A stretch of DNA of 34,250 bases. Source: Rhizobium aethiopicum (GTDB lineage Bacteria; Pseudomonadota; Alphaproteobacteria; Rhizobiales; Rhizobiaceae). A program made the translations under genes and the position numbers. Below the pieces are notes generated by a model. That model was not told where the DNA came from and ran no database searches. It saw only the letters and a program-made list of their open reading frames with translations. Positions 1-8,124 of the stretch are shown piece after piece. Position 1 is the first letter of the stretch, and each line of letters opens with the position of its first letter. Where the stretch lies: NCBI RefSeq assembly GCF_900094625.1, contig NZ_FMAJ01000030.1, positions 1 through 34,250 on the forward strand, given 5' to 3'.

Positions 1-167
1 CCGATTCCAGATCTTGTAGAGATTTCTCGCAAGGTCTTTGTCAAACATCTCCAGGGTCTCACCGTCCACCCGGCTGCACCACGGTTGGCTTTGACCGCTT
101 TGTAAGCTTCGTACACTTGCCGCTTCTCAATCCGAAACGGCTTGTCTGTCGTACCTATCGAAGTCAT
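1..167 (-). pseudogene. Group II intron maturase, N-terminal fragment with frameshift
   Basis: An ATG at 167 starts a frame resembling a group II intron reverse transcriptase N-terminus (M-T-S-I-G-T-T-D-K-P-F-R-I-E-K). After A-N-R-G-A-A-G, at about 68-75, the expected continuation (V-D-G-E-T-L-E-M-F-D-K-D-L-A-R-N-L-Y) is found only in another frame. One base seems to be missing from the G-rich codon run, so the maturase is probably not made at full length. Sequencing error is the main alternative. The rest of the gene is beyond position 1. Confidence 0.65.
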
Positions 168-710
168 CCTGTTTCCAGTTGTTCCAAACAATGCGACCAC
201 CTGATCCGATCCCTTTGCTCCGGCCCCATTACAGGGCCCTCAACGCTCATACGGATCGGTCCGCCCCAGTCTCCTGCATCGGTACTCTCGCCTTACGGTT
301 TCTCCGCTTGGGCTTCTCCCTTGGCATCAGGAGCCTGGTTCCTGCAGTTCCGCGTGAAAGCCTGTGTCCAACTCACGCCCCCTCTACGCCGGTCGCCGCC
401 CGCCCAATCATCAGGCACCCGGCCGACTTGTCCCAGGATGACGAAACAGTCCTGGTTTCGACGACGCTTAGATTCATAACGGCGCGTCTTCGGAGGGTTC
501 ACTTTCGTTCGTCTTTCGGACACGCACCTGCTCGGATCTCGTCCGAACTTTTCATCCGACGCTCACCACCACGGCTCTTTATCGCAGCAGCTCGGACTGG
601 TTTGAGACCCGCTCCTGAAAGCCGATCCCGGAGGGCCATCCTCCATCATTCACGCAGCTTCACGTTACGGGGTTAGCTCATACTGAACTCCTTCCGTGCC
701 TCTGCAGCAC
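1..710 (-). mobile_element. Group II intron, 5' part (RNA domains and start of the maturase), cut by the window edge
   Basis: Read on the minus strand, about 540 bases without a gene come before a short reading frame beginning at 167. Its product resembles the N-terminus of a group II intron-encoded reverse transcriptase/maturase (LtrA type): K-R-Q-V-Y-E-A-Y, then A-N-R-G-A-A-G, then D-G-E-T-L-E-M-F. The upstream stretch is rich in G and in GAAA-like loops, as expected of intron RNA domains I-IV. A likely 5' end is the GTGCTG at 710, exactly where homology to an IS630 transposase stops. Family assignment is by recognition, not alignment; the exact boundary is inferred. The 3' part lies outside the window. 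Confidence 0.75.
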
Positions 711-906
711 ACTTTCATCGATGAAGACCAGCCGGCTTGGATCGAGGCCAGCCTGCCAGGATCGCCAGCGCTGTCGCCGTCGCGCGACGTCAACTCGCGC
801 CTGCTCAAGGGCGAACAGTGTTTTTTTGAACCGTAGCCCCTCGCGCCGCAGAAACTGCCATACGGTGTCGTGGGATATGCGTCCCGTAACTCGGTGCTCA
901 TAAAGG
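711..906 (-). pseudogene. IS630-family transposase fragment
   Basis: The minus-strand frame reads H-L-Y-E-H-R-V-T-G-R-I-S-H-D-T-V-W, then L-R-R-E-G-L-R-F-K-K-T-L-F-A-L-E-Q-A, and ends in L-V-F-I-D-E, which carries the first catalytic aspartate of the IS630/Tc1 DDE domain. Homology stops abruptly at about 711, where the group II intron begins, and at the other side it runs into the end of the prenyl synthase gene. It is therefore an internal piece of a transposase, truncated at both sides and not functional. Family recognised by eye. Confidence 0.7.
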
Positions 907-1827
907 TGCGCAATCCAGCGCCGCCTGTTGAATCAGACCGGCTTTTCCCGGTCCCGCCACGCCTTTGCAAAGTGAATGATTTAGCCAGTCAACGAAGGAC
1001 CGTTTGTGAGGGCTGGCAGGAATGGTGTCACCTATCTGTTCGAGGTACGCGTAAAATCTGGCGGCTGCGCTGTCCAATCCTTGGCCGCGAACGATACTGG
1101 GTCGATTCAGCTGCGTGTCCACGGCAGGCAATTTGCCAAGCACTTCTACGCGGCCGACTGTATCTGCGATGTCGTCGGCAATCTGATACGCATGCCCGAG
1201 CAATTCCCCCACCTTAGACCACGGAGCCGGATCAGCACCACTTACCAGGGCACCGCACGTGGCCGCCGCGACAAAGAGGGAGCCGGTCTTGTAATGGTGA
1301 TAGCGGTCGATAGCGACGTGCGTCATTGCCTCCATCGACTGTCCGGCGATCAGTCCGTGACTGGGGCCGACCGCCTCCGCAACCACCTCGATCATGCGCC
1401 CGCCCAACTCAGGTGTTAGTGCAGCCTGCAAGCTGAGGTATTTGAAAGCCATCACGATCAAGGCATCGCCGGCCAAAACGGCGATAGGCTCTCCGAAAAG
1501 CCGGTGCACCGTCGGTCTGCCGCGACGTAGCGCGGCGTTATCGAAGCAAGGCAAGTCGTCATGCACCAACGAGGCACAGTGCAGCAATTCAATTGCTGCC
1601 GCGGCTCTTGTCGCCAGCTCAGGATGTTTTTCGCCGCACACATAGGAGACTTTCAAGCAGAGCTTGGGGCGCATCCGGGAGCCACCTGGAAACACTGCCG
1701 CGTCCAGCGCTCCACGCAAGTGAGCCGGCGCAGCCGGACTTAGAGCAGTATCCATGGCAGCTCGCAGCGCCTGCTCGATGAGCTTGTCGCTATCGCCAAC
1801 CACGTCGGCTTGGTGATTCGAAGTCAT
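898..1827 (-). CDS. Geranylgeranyl/farnesyl diphosphate synthase (polyprenyl synthetase family)
   Basis: A 309-residue trans-isoprenyl diphosphate synthase, which condenses isopentenyl diphosphate onto an allylic diphosphate. Seen: the first aspartate-rich motif DDLPCFD (about 90-96), the preceding G-G-S-R-M-R-P, the GEP-x-A-V-L-A-G-D-A segment (about 112-121), and the second motif DDIAD (about 218-222). The start at 1827 is preferred over the in-frame ATG at 1896 because GTGGAGAT lies just upstream and family N-termini begin near here. Rhizobia with gibberellin operons often carry a separate geranylgeranyl synthase when the operon copy is damaged; that this is such a copy is inference, since no other gibberellin gene is in the window. 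The last roughly 10 residues abut an IS630 remnant, so the natural C-terminus may have been replaced. FPP versus GGPP specificity cannot be read here. Confidence 0.85.
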   Translation of the reverse strand: MTSNHQADVVGDSDKLIEQALRAAMDTALSPAAPAHLRGALDAAVFPGGSRMRPKLCLKVSYVCGEKHPELATRAAAAIELLHCASLVHDDLPCFDNAALRRGRPTVHRLFGEPIAVLAGDALIVMAFKYLSLQAALTPELGGRMIEVVAEAVGPSHGLIAGQSMEAMTHVAIDRYHHYKTGSLFVAAATCGALVSGADPAPWSKVGELLGHAYQIADDIADTVGRVEVLGKLPAVDTQLNRPSIVRGQGLDSAAARFYAYLEQIGDTIPASPHKRSFVDWLNHSLCKGVAGPGKAGLIQQAALDCAPL

Positions 1828-2659
1828 ATCGCATCTCCACTTTTGAGACGAAAACGAAAATTGGGCGTAGTCCAACCGGTGCCAAACGAAAGGCAAATTT
1901 CGCTGTGTCTCTTCAGGTTCTAGGCACCGTTAAATTTAGCGGATGCGGCCGCCAACATGCGGCACCGGCGTCACCAACGAAACCGCGTGCCAGTGGGAGC
2001 CTTAACTCGGCAAGGCGATCTCCCACTGGAATCCCTTGAAGCAGTCTCATTCGCGGCGACATGACATCTGGACGAATTCGGTTATTTCGATCGCGCGCGA
2101 AGAACATTGGCTCCGGCGGCGCTGTCGGCCAGAATGGCATCGCTCTCAACGTCTTGATCCAAAGCTGAAGAGGCTCCCGCGCTGAGCAGTGGCTGGTGAC
2201 AAAGCTCTTTGGATCGGCTGCACGCCGCCGCGCGTGATGATCGCTGACGAGCTCCGTCGTACGGTACGACATGGGCGAAGATGGGCCTTACATCTAAAGG
2301 TGTTGGTCATCGTCGATAGTAACCACTGGAGCTTGGACCGGAACCATTGCCGGCAGAGATCTGGGCTCTTACAAGCAATTGGTGTGCCACCAGAGCATTG
2401 TTAGTGAATGTTCCAATGGCGACAGAAGGCGCCTTCCGGTGCTCACCGTGTGTCGGGAGTCTCGGATTGTGCCACTCCGCCTAGTATGTGAACACCGTCA
2501 ACCTTGCGAGCGATCCGTCCGAAGGCCGACCCAGCATTGGGAGTGAATTGGGTCGAGCTCACAATGCACGTCGGCGCTTGCATCATGCCAGCCTGTCAAT
2601 GTGCGCGATCGCACACGACTGTCAGCTTTGCGTCAATTACGATCGAACCGATGCTTTTG
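1828..2659. other. Intergenic stretch without a supported gene
   Basis: About 830 bases upstream of the prenyl synthase. Open frames exist on both strands (for example minus 2272-1913), but none has a convincing ribosome binding site, recognisable motif or rhizobial codon pattern. The sequence just upstream of the synthase contains TTTGGCAC, like a -24 element, but no matching -12 GC follows at the right spacing. Probably decayed DNA. Confidence 0.4.
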
Positions 2660-2815
2660 ACGTTTCACGAGGTTACGCTGCCGATAGACCCAGCGTGAGA
2701 AGACGACTGAGCCCTTCCTGTTGTTCTTCGTCGCGATGTTGCCGAGCCTTACACTCGACCGGCTTGGCGAGGATTTCGGCGCTGCCGTAGCCCTTGTCGG
2801 CCGGCAGGAAACCGT
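2660..2815 (-). pseudogene. IS5-family transposase C-terminal relic
   Basis: On the minus strand, F-L-P-A-D-K-G-Y-G-S-A-E-I-L-A-K is followed, after a frame change, by I-A-T-K-N-N-R-K and W-V-Y-R-Q-R-N-L-V. This order matches the C-terminal DDE region of IS5/IS1031-type transposases (ADKGYD..., then YRxRNxxER). The match breaks off before the usual R-R-I-A-T-R-Y-D segment. At least one frameshift and truncation at both ends mean it is inactive. Identification is by motif memory only. Confidence 0.45.
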
Positions 2816-3114
2816 TTCGAGAAGTCGGTCCCCGACCGCCTTTTGCTAGCGGACTAAAAGGTCGGAGCAGGTGGATCTATACAGCGCTTTCTTTCGAAGC
2901 CCTGGTTGAAGGAGGCGGAATTTTCAGAGAGCATCGAACCTACACGCTAGCGGGAGCGGTAACCGATATGGGTTCTTGGCTGAGTGATTTCCAGCACGGC
3001 GGAGCTTTCCCAGCTAGCCAAATGGGATATCGTGGGACGGGGAAACGGATCGGTTTTCGAGGATTATTTCTTATCGTCCTCAACGAAGACGGCTTAGAAG
3101 ATGTTGAGCATTGA
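2794..3114 (+). CDS. Hypothetical protein, doubtful
   Basis: An open frame of 106 codons that begins inside the IS5-type relic, with no clear ribosome binding site. Its C-terminal half (R-G-L-F-L-I-V-L-N-E-D-G-L-E-D-V-E-H) looks more protein-like than the N-terminal half, so this may be the tail of an older gene truncated by the relic. I recognise no family. Chance is a real alternative. Confidence 0.2.
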   Translation: MSAGRKPFREVGPRPPFASGLKGRSRWIYTALSFEALVEGGGIFREHRTYTLAGAVTDMGSWLSDFQHGGAFPASQMGYRGTGKRIGFRGLFLIVLNEDGLEDVEH

Positions 3115-3244
3115 ATGTGAATTTTCGCTCAAATTCGACGCAACCTAGATGATTCAGTGGCGGGTGCGACCATAGCCGCCTCATCTTTCATGGAACTGGG
3201 CGACCGGTCTAGCGAGCCTGTTTTGCATGCATTCATGAAGCAAT

Positions 3245-3274
3245 TTGGCTAAACCCTCAAATATTTGCTATAAC
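3245..3274 (+). promoter_or_regulatory. Candidate sigma-70 promoter of the first XRE gene
   Basis: TTGGCT at 3245-3250 and TATAAC at 3269-3274 are 18 bases apart, a plausible housekeeping promoter about 118 bases upstream of the GTG start at 3392. A palindrome lies directly downstream at 3280-3300, where a repressor would overlap the start of transcription. Confidence 0.4.
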
Positions 3275-3279
3275 GCAAA

Positions 3280-3300
3280 AAATGCCCAAAATGGGTATTT
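3280..3300. promoter_or_regulatory. Palindrome, candidate XRE operator
   Basis: AAATGCCCA at 3280-3288 and TGGGTATTT at 3292-3300 form an inverted repeat matching at 8 of 9 positions around 3 bases. The half-site resembles that of the inverted repeat in front of the second XRE gene (AAATGCGCCA). The position just after a candidate -10 box suggests autorepression, which is inference. Confidence 0.4.
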
Positions 3301-3391
3301 AAAACGGTTGTAGTGTGGCGATGACACGTGGTTCAAATCGGTTCAGGTTGGCTCAAGCCTACAACGAGTGGCAGGAAAACAGGGACGTGCG

Positions 3392-3895
3392 GTGACGGAA
3401 GATCTAGCAAGCTACAGAAGTTCGAGAGGCCTCGTCAGCACCGCCGATCCGGAGGTTGACAAGGCGATCTATCGAAAGCCGGGCTTCGGCGGCGAAATTA
3501 CATCCCTGGGTCACATGGAGGAACTGATCAGCGCGTTCCTGAAAAAGACACGCCAAGCGCAGGGCCTGTCTCGCGCGGACGTTGCTCCAATGCTTGGTCT
3601 GTCCATCCCTGTATACGGACGCTACGAGCGGGCATTTTCCAAAATGACTGTTACTCGGATGATCCATCTGTGTGAGATTCTTGGCTTCATGCCTATCGAT
3701 ATGATCTTTGAAGCTGCGCCACATCTTTGGGGCCGCACATCGGAGGAGGCCGAGGATTGTCTCACACTGGCGAGGATTCTCAGGAGACTTCCGACCGGCA
3801 CGACGCGCGACCTAATTCGGCTCCTGCAGCGAATGATCCCCGATGACGACGAGAGCGACAGAGGTATCAGTGATGTAGCGGAGACCGTGAAGTGA
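3392..3895 (+). CDS. XRE-family DNA-binding regulator (y4wC-like), copy 1
   Basis: A 167-residue protein with a central Cro/C1-type helix-turn-helix: L-S-R-A-D-V-A-P-M-L-G-L-S-I-P-V-Y-G-R-Y-E, followed by V-T-R-M-I-H-L-C-E-I-L. The paralogue at 4784-5305 shares the preceding DP-x-[VI]-D-K-x-[IV]-Y-R-K-P, the whole helix-turn-helix block and the A-A-P-x-L-W-G segment after it. I chose GTG at 3392 because it gives the same N-terminal length as the paralogue; GTG at 3368 is also in frame. Cytoplasmic regulator; targets unknown. From memory it resembles y4wC of pNGR234a. A palindrome and a candidate promoter lie upstream. Confidence 0.8.
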   Translation: MTEDLASYRSSRGLVSTADPEVDKAIYRKPGFGGEITSLGHMEELISAFLKKTRQAQGLSRADVAPMLGLSIPVYGRYERAFSKMTVTRMIHLCEILGFMPIDMIFEAAPHLWGRTSEEAEDCLTLARILRRLPTGTTRDLIRLLQRMIPDDDESDRGISDVAETVK

Positions 3896-4620
3896 TCTGG
3901 GTTTGTCTATGACGCCCCTGACCAGTAGCAGTGTTGGTGATAGCCGGGTATCGCAGCCGACGCGCTGTCGTCGGTGTGCAGACACCCGCAATCTCACAAC
4001 TTAGTTTTTCACTCGTTTTCCGTCTGATCAACAATACGCGGCGATTGCGCAATATTCGATCGTTGGTTGGCGTCGATCTCGCTCGATGCTCGAGCGATTT
4101 GTCGGCGAGCGACGCCAAGTCTATTTGCATGCGCTTTGCTTCGACAGTAGGGTCTGTCATCAACTCCCTCATTGGGTTCTCCTGTGTGGGTATTCGAGCT
4201 GCCGGCGCGCATGCTTTGATTTCAAATTGCCAAATCTAAGCCCGTCCTCTCCGCGCCTCTGTTCCATCGCGCCGATCCTTTTTGCCATTCGGCTCGGAAA
4301 TAGCCATTCGACATCACGATCAGGTTCCGCGAAAACGGGGGCGAGTCGCTGAGACTGGAAACGCTGTTCATGGCTGTCGCCGTTCAGAGGTACTATGAGG
4401 GCATCGCCTAGAGCAGCCAACACGCGCAGCCTTGATTGGTTTGCCGTGAACCGAGAGTCTCCGCGTGCAGGACAAAAGGCCACCATGCCCGCACACGACG
4501 TCCCTAGTGCTAGACGAGGAAATGCAGTGACCGTTATCACCAAAATCACTGAAGGCATTCAGTGCCAATTTGGCGCAAGTGGATAATCCTTGCGTGAAGC
4601 GATTTCGGTGTGAGCTATAT
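3896..4620. other. Spacer between the two XRE genes, no supported gene
   Basis: About 725 bases. Several overlapping frames are open on both strands. The most tempting is a minus frame from about 4157, with GAGGGAGTTG before an ATG, giving M-T-D-P-T-V-E-A-K-R-M-Q, but it turns into low-quality coding sequence and matches nothing I know. I see no RNA gene or IS end. Confidence 0.35.
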
Positions 4621-4687
4621 CTATGTACTTGCGATCAATGATATATTTTGGTAAACGATAGCTATCGGGTGAGGTTCGCCTGGACCA

Positions 4688-4768
4688 AAATGCGCCAAAT
4701 GAGATCGAAATCGAAACATTGGTGGTTTCAAGCACATCACTTTCCGTATAAAGTGCTCTGGCGCATTT
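4688..4768. promoter_or_regulatory. Inverted repeat flanking the promoter region of the second XRE gene
   Basis: AAATGCGCCA at 4688-4697 and TGGCGCATTT at 4759-4768 are perfect 10-base inverted copies with about 61 bases between them; the second ends 15 bases before the ATG at 4784. Such split operators suit repression by looping or cooperative binding. The half-site resembles the palindrome before copy 1. Confidence 0.45.
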
Positions 4769-4783
4769 ACCTCAGTCGGAGCA

Positions 4784-5305
4784 ATGTCAGGACCATCATT
4801 GAAGCAATGGATTAATGAACTCGGTTTGCAACAAGTCGATGATCCAGGCATAGACAAGCCGGTCTATCGAAAACCTTTTGACGGACGGATTGCACTTAGC
4901 GCCGAACTCGAAAACTTGATCAGCATCAGCCTTCGCGAAGCCCGCGATAAGCGAAAACTACCGCGCTCGAAACTGGCGCCCTTGCTTGGCATCACTAAGC
5001 AGGTCTACGGCCGGTACGAAAATGGAGTATCCCGCTTGACCGTGAGCCGACTGATTCATCTGTGTGAGGTTTTGGATGCCACTCCGGAAGAGATTATCGC
5101 CCCGGCGGCACCTTATCTTTGGGGCGAAACTGAAACCAAAGCGGTTCTGCTGCTGGCTACTATCGTGAAGTTGCGGACTTTCGATGAAGAGATCTTGCAA
5201 GATATTTTCAGCTTACTAAGCCGCATAGACGAGACCGGTAGCGATAGCGGCGATCGTGCCGTGAAAGTCGCGTCTACCAGCGCCACTGCAGACGATCGCA
5301 AATAG
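4784..5305 (+). CDS. XRE-family DNA-binding regulator (y4wC-like), copy 2
   Basis: A 173-residue paralogue of the protein at 3392-3895. The helix-turn-helix is L-P-R-S-K-L-A-P-L-L-G-I-T-K-Q-V-Y-G-R-Y-E (roughly residues 59-79), followed by L-T-V-S-R-L-I-H-L-C-E-V-L. The shared core outside the helix-turn-helix shows common descent, but the two C-terminal tails differ. GGAG is only two bases from the ATG, which is short for a ribosome binding site. Cytoplasmic regulator; no ligand domain seen. A perfect inverted repeat brackets its upstream region, consistent with self-control or cross-control by the pair. Confidence 0.82.
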   Translation: MSGPSLKQWINELGLQQVDDPGIDKPVYRKPFDGRIALSAELENLISISLREARDKRKLPRSKLAPLLGITKQVYGRYENGVSRLTVSRLIHLCEVLDATPEEIIAPAAPYLWGETETKAVLLLATIVKLRTFDEEILQDIFSLLSRIDETGSDSGDRAVKVASTSATADDRK

Positions 5306-5834
5306 GACGTAGATCGCTAGCGTCAATAAACAGAACGTGCGTCCCTGATGAAGTTCTATCAGAAACCGCGACCAACGCTCGCGCCGTTGCAGGTTGCCGA
5401 AGCAAGCTTTGCGCAGGCGGTTAGGACTAGCAAGCGGCCGTTCATCGCCAAAGCACTCCGGGACATAGGTGGGTAAACGGGGGGCGCAGTTGGGTCAACT
5501 GGTCCAACTCATCCCTGCTTTCGGCCGCTGGAGGGGACGCGCGGTCGTCTTTACGCGGCAAGTGCCAGGGAGGTCACATCAAAGTCTAAGAAACCCGTAT
5601 ATTCAACATACAAAGCATCGATAATTCCATTCATGCAATCCATTTTACCAATCTCCCGTGATGATGCATTAGGAATGATCTCAGACGCGAGTGACGGCGA
5701 AACATTTGACGATCCGGACTGGCTATAGCGCGAACCCGAGCAACGGCGCCGACATGCAGCGGGGTGGCCGCTGCTTCGATCGCACAATGCGTGCTTCAAA
5801 AACAGCAGCAGGAAATACCAAAGGAGGTCTTTGC
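5306..5834. other. Intergenic stretch with only tiny open frames
   Basis: A 42-codon frame begins at ATG 5348 (M-K-F-Y-Q-K-P-R-P). A minus-strand 30-codon frame begins at 5643 (M-D-C-M-N-G-I-I-D-A-L-Y), with GGAG nine bases before the ATG. Neither matches a family I know; both could be gene ends left by rearrangement. No promoter of the -24/-12 class was found. Confidence 0.3.
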
Positions 5835-5965
5835 ATGCGTTCTGAGGTGCGGTGGAAGCTGTGCTGGGAAAACGAGCTGAAACTCATCGACCATGTCGAT
5901 TCTCCCGAGTTCTTTCGCAAAGCCTATGGGCCGACCGGGGTCTTCAATTTCAGTGGCAGCCAAAG
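5835..5965 (+). pseudogene. 5' fragment of an unidentified gene, fused to the nodQ relic
   Basis: ATG at 5835 follows a strong AAGGAGG. The first roughly 43 residues (M-R-S-E-V-R-W-K-L-C-W-E-N-E-L-K, then S-P-E-F-F-R-K-A-Y-G-P-T-G-V-F-N) look like genuine protein but I cannot name the family. At about 5965 the frame runs straight into sequence matching the region just before the APS-kinase domain of NodQ/CysN-CysC, so the reading frame is chimaeric. A deletion that joined two genes is the simplest reading. Confidence 0.4.
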
Positions 5966-6552
5966 CTGGGCAAGGCGCGCCGACAACGCGCATTGGCAGG
6001 CGACCGGCGCTGACAAGGGCGCGCGCGGCGATGAAGAGTCAGCGGCCAGCCGTCCTTTAGTTCACTGGACTTTCCGGCTCCGGCAAGTCGCCAATGCGCT
6101 CGACCGGCTGCTGCATGCCCACGGGAAGCACACCTACATCCTCGACGGCGACAACGTGCGCCACGGGCTCAATCGCGACCTGGGCTTCAATCAATCCGAT
6201 CGCGTCGAGAACATCCGCCGCGTGCCGAGGTCACCAAGCTGATGGCCGATGCTGGGCTGATCTTCCTCGTATCCTTCATCTCGCGTTCCGCGGCGAACGC
6301 CGGATGACTCGCGAACTGATGGAGGAGGGGGAGCTTATCGAAATCTTCGGCGACACGCCGCTCGAGGAATGCGCGCGACGCGGTCCGAAGAGGAAGGCGC
6401 TTGCCGGCAAGATCGCCAATTCCACCCGAGTTTCCTCGCCGTACGAGATCCTGGGAGCCCTGAGTTACATCTCGAAACGGTTGGCCACGACCCTGCGGAG
6501 TTGGCGTTTGAGATCGAACAGTTCCTCGAAAGGCGAATGGAGCAAGTACGCA
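5965..6552 (+). pseudogene. nodQ: Broken APS kinase domain (nodQ/cysC type)
   Basis: Pieces of an adenylylsulfate kinase appear in order but in different frames: R-A-D-N-A-H-W-Q-A-T, Walker A G-L-S-G-S-G-K-S (about 6070-6093), A-N-A-L-D-R-L-L-H, Y-I-L-D-G-D-N-V-R-H-G-L-N, then T-K-L-M-A-D-A-G-L-I-F-L-V-S-F-I-S, M-T-R-E-L-M-E-E-G-E, and finally H-L-E-T-V-G-H-D-P-A-E-L-A-F-E-I-E. At least four frameshifts break it. NodQ makes PAPS for sulfation of Nod factors; the preceding R-A-D-N motif favours the fused NodQ/CysNC form over a stand-alone CysC. The GTPase part is absent. It cannot encode an active enzyme. Confidence 0.8.
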
Positions 6553-6740
6553 TGAGTGTGAGAGTGGGGAGGCTTGACCATTGGCGGCTTGAGGCGGCCG
6601 CGGCGGTCCCTGGCCTATTAACTACGCGGCGACCGTAGCAGCCCGCAGGCGGCCGCGCCAACGTCCGATGCGATGTTGGCTTCAACAGGAGACAGCCGAT
6701 CACGCGCTCACGACTCGGCTTACTGAAACGGAGAAAAGAT

Positions 6741-7844
6741 ATGGCTGATGCAAAGCTGCAAGCCGTGCTTTCGGCTCTTTCGCCGATGGCGAGACAGCTA
6801 AATGCGCTACCCTCCAATCAACCGGGGCGAGATGCGAACTTCGTTAGACTAAACACGAATGAGAATCCGTTTCCGTTGCCGATGATGGTGTTGCAAAGTG
6901 CGCTGGCGGCCCTCGAACGGCATTATCTGTATCCCGAAGATGACAATCTGAGCTTGCGCGACGCAGCCGCCAGCGCGTATGGCCTCTCCCAGGATCAGGT
7001 GGTCGCCGGGAACGGCTCGTCGGAGCTGCTTGGGCTCATCTACAGAGCATTCCTCGACCCGGGAGATAGCGTTGCGATGATATCGCCAGGTTTTTCCTTT
7101 AACCGCAAACTGGCCAAGTTGCAGGGTGCCAGATTTCTCGAAATCGAATGGGGCGAGTCTTATTCTCTGCCAATCGAGCAGCTGCTTCTTGGTCCAGCAA
7201 AAGATGCAAAATTCATACTGCTGGCCAATCCGAACAATCCAACGGGAACATTCGTTCCGGTGGCTGAAATCGACCGCCTCGTCGCGCAATCGGACCAGTT
7301 GATAGTGGTGGATGAAGCGTATGTCGACTTTGCACCCGATGATGCCCTGCGCCTAGTCGATCGTCATCCAAACCTTCTAGTATTGAGAACACTTTCGAAA
7401 GGCTTTGCAGCCGCGGGAATTCGCGTCGGTTTCGGCTTTGGTCATCCCGAACTTATTGGGAGGCTACGCAACCTGCAAAATGTCTTTAACATGAACGTGA
7501 TCGGCCATGCGGTGGGCATTAGTATCCTTTCGCACCGCGCCGACTACGACGAGAACCACAGATATATTAAACATGAAAGACACAGAACGACCACTGCCTT
7601 GTCTCAATTGGGCTTTTCTGTCATTCCCTCCCACACAAACTTTTTGCTAGCTCGGGTGCCACCCGGACGAGATGGCAAATGGTGGCAAGCGTCTTTGGAT
7701 AGGCAGAACATACTTGTAGCCGTCTTTCCCGATGCCGGTTTGGAAAATTTTATCCGCGTCAGCATCGGCACCAGAACCCAAATGGACGCGTTCCTTTCAG
7801 CCGCCAGGGACATCATTTCTGGAAGTATGAAGACGCAGAGCTAG
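6741..7844 (+). CDS. HisC-like pyridoxal-phosphate aminotransferase (y4wE-like)
   Basis: A 367-residue fold-type I aminotransferase of the histidinol-phosphate aminotransferase group. Seen: N-T-N-E-N-P-F near residue 35, the phosphate-binding N-G-S-S-E-L-L, L-A-N-P-N-N-P-T-G-T, V-V-D-E-A-Y-V-D-F, the Schiff-base lysine in T-L-S-K-G-F-A (K220), and R-V-G-F-G-F-G. Full family length. GGAG stands 8 bases before the ATG. It sits alone among symbiotic relics, away from any his operon, so a role in amino-acid or auxin-related (aromatic amino acid) transamination in the nodule is possible but unproven. From memory it corresponds to y4wE of pNGR234a. No sigma-54 promoter is visible in the 190 bases upstream. 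Confidence 0.88.
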   Translation: MADAKLQAVLSALSPMARQLNALPSNQPGRDANFVRLNTNENPFPLPMMVLQSALAALERHYLYPEDDNLSLRDAAASAYGLSQDQVVAGNGSSELLGLIYRAFLDPGDSVAMISPGFSFNRKLAKLQGARFLEIEWGESYSLPIEQLLLGPAKDAKFILLANPNNPTGTFVPVAEIDRLVAQSDQLIVVDEAYVDFAPDDALRLVDRHPNLLVLRTLSKGFAAAGIRVGFGFGHPELIGRLRNLQNVFNMNVIGHAVGISILSHRADYDENHRYIKHERHRTTTALSQLGFSVIPSHTNFLLARVPPGRDGKWWQASLDRQNILVAVFPDAGLENFIRVSIGTRTQMDAFLSAARDIISGSMKTQS

Positions 7845-7854
7845 GCGGTTAGAA

Positions 7855-8082
7855 TTATTGGCCACACTGCTTGTCACTTGGAAACACCAAGTATCGAAGT
7901 CCATATTGTGGGATAAAGATCACAAATAAGCGCAAGACCGTAAAGCGTGTGCCGTCTCGATCCCGTTGATTACGCGTGTTATTGGCGCACGAGTGGAGCA
8001 CCCGGTGGCCGATGCGAGGCTTATTTCTGGCGATTCGGCCGCGGCTCTGCCGCTGTATTGGGAATGGTTTAGGTTTCTTCAT
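7855..8082 (-). CDS. Small hypothetical protein, 75 residues
   Basis: The ATG at 8082 is preceded by AAGGA six bases away, a good ribosome binding site. The product is basic (M-K-K-P-K-P-F-P-I-Q-R-Q-S-R-G) with a hydrophobic patch near the C-terminus (L-R-L-F-V-I-F-I-P). I recognise no family. It lies downstream of the nifB operon in the same orientation, separated by an ISNCY relic. It may be real or a fortuitous frame. Confidence 0.3.
   Translation of the reverse strand: MKKPKPFPIQRQSRGRIARNKPRIGHRVLHSCANNTRNQRDRDGTRFTVLRLFVIFIPQYGLRYLVFPSDKQCGQ
7876..7892. terminator. Small hairpin between converging genes
   Basis: ACTTGG and CCAAGT (6-base perfect stem, 5-base loop) lie just past the stop of the aminotransferase and inside the end of the opposing small frame. 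No T-run follows, so it is a weak terminator candidate. Confidence 0.2.
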
Positions 8083-8124
8083 AATCGGTCCTTCGCATTG
8101 ACATTGAGCGAACAGTAATCTGCG

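Noticed and set aside
1850..1885. TTTGGCAC upstream of the prenyl synthase as a sigma-54 promoter
   Set aside because: No GC at 10 bases after the GG, and no NifA site upstream.
2189..2404. Possible IS6-type transposase piece in the gap before the XRE genes
   Set aside because: Only a few scattered residues (G-D-K-A-L-W) recall the family; no continuous match in any frame.
4169..4558. 129-codon minus frame between the XRE genes
   Set aside because: No ribosome binding site, no motif, and overlapping frames look equally (un)coding-like.
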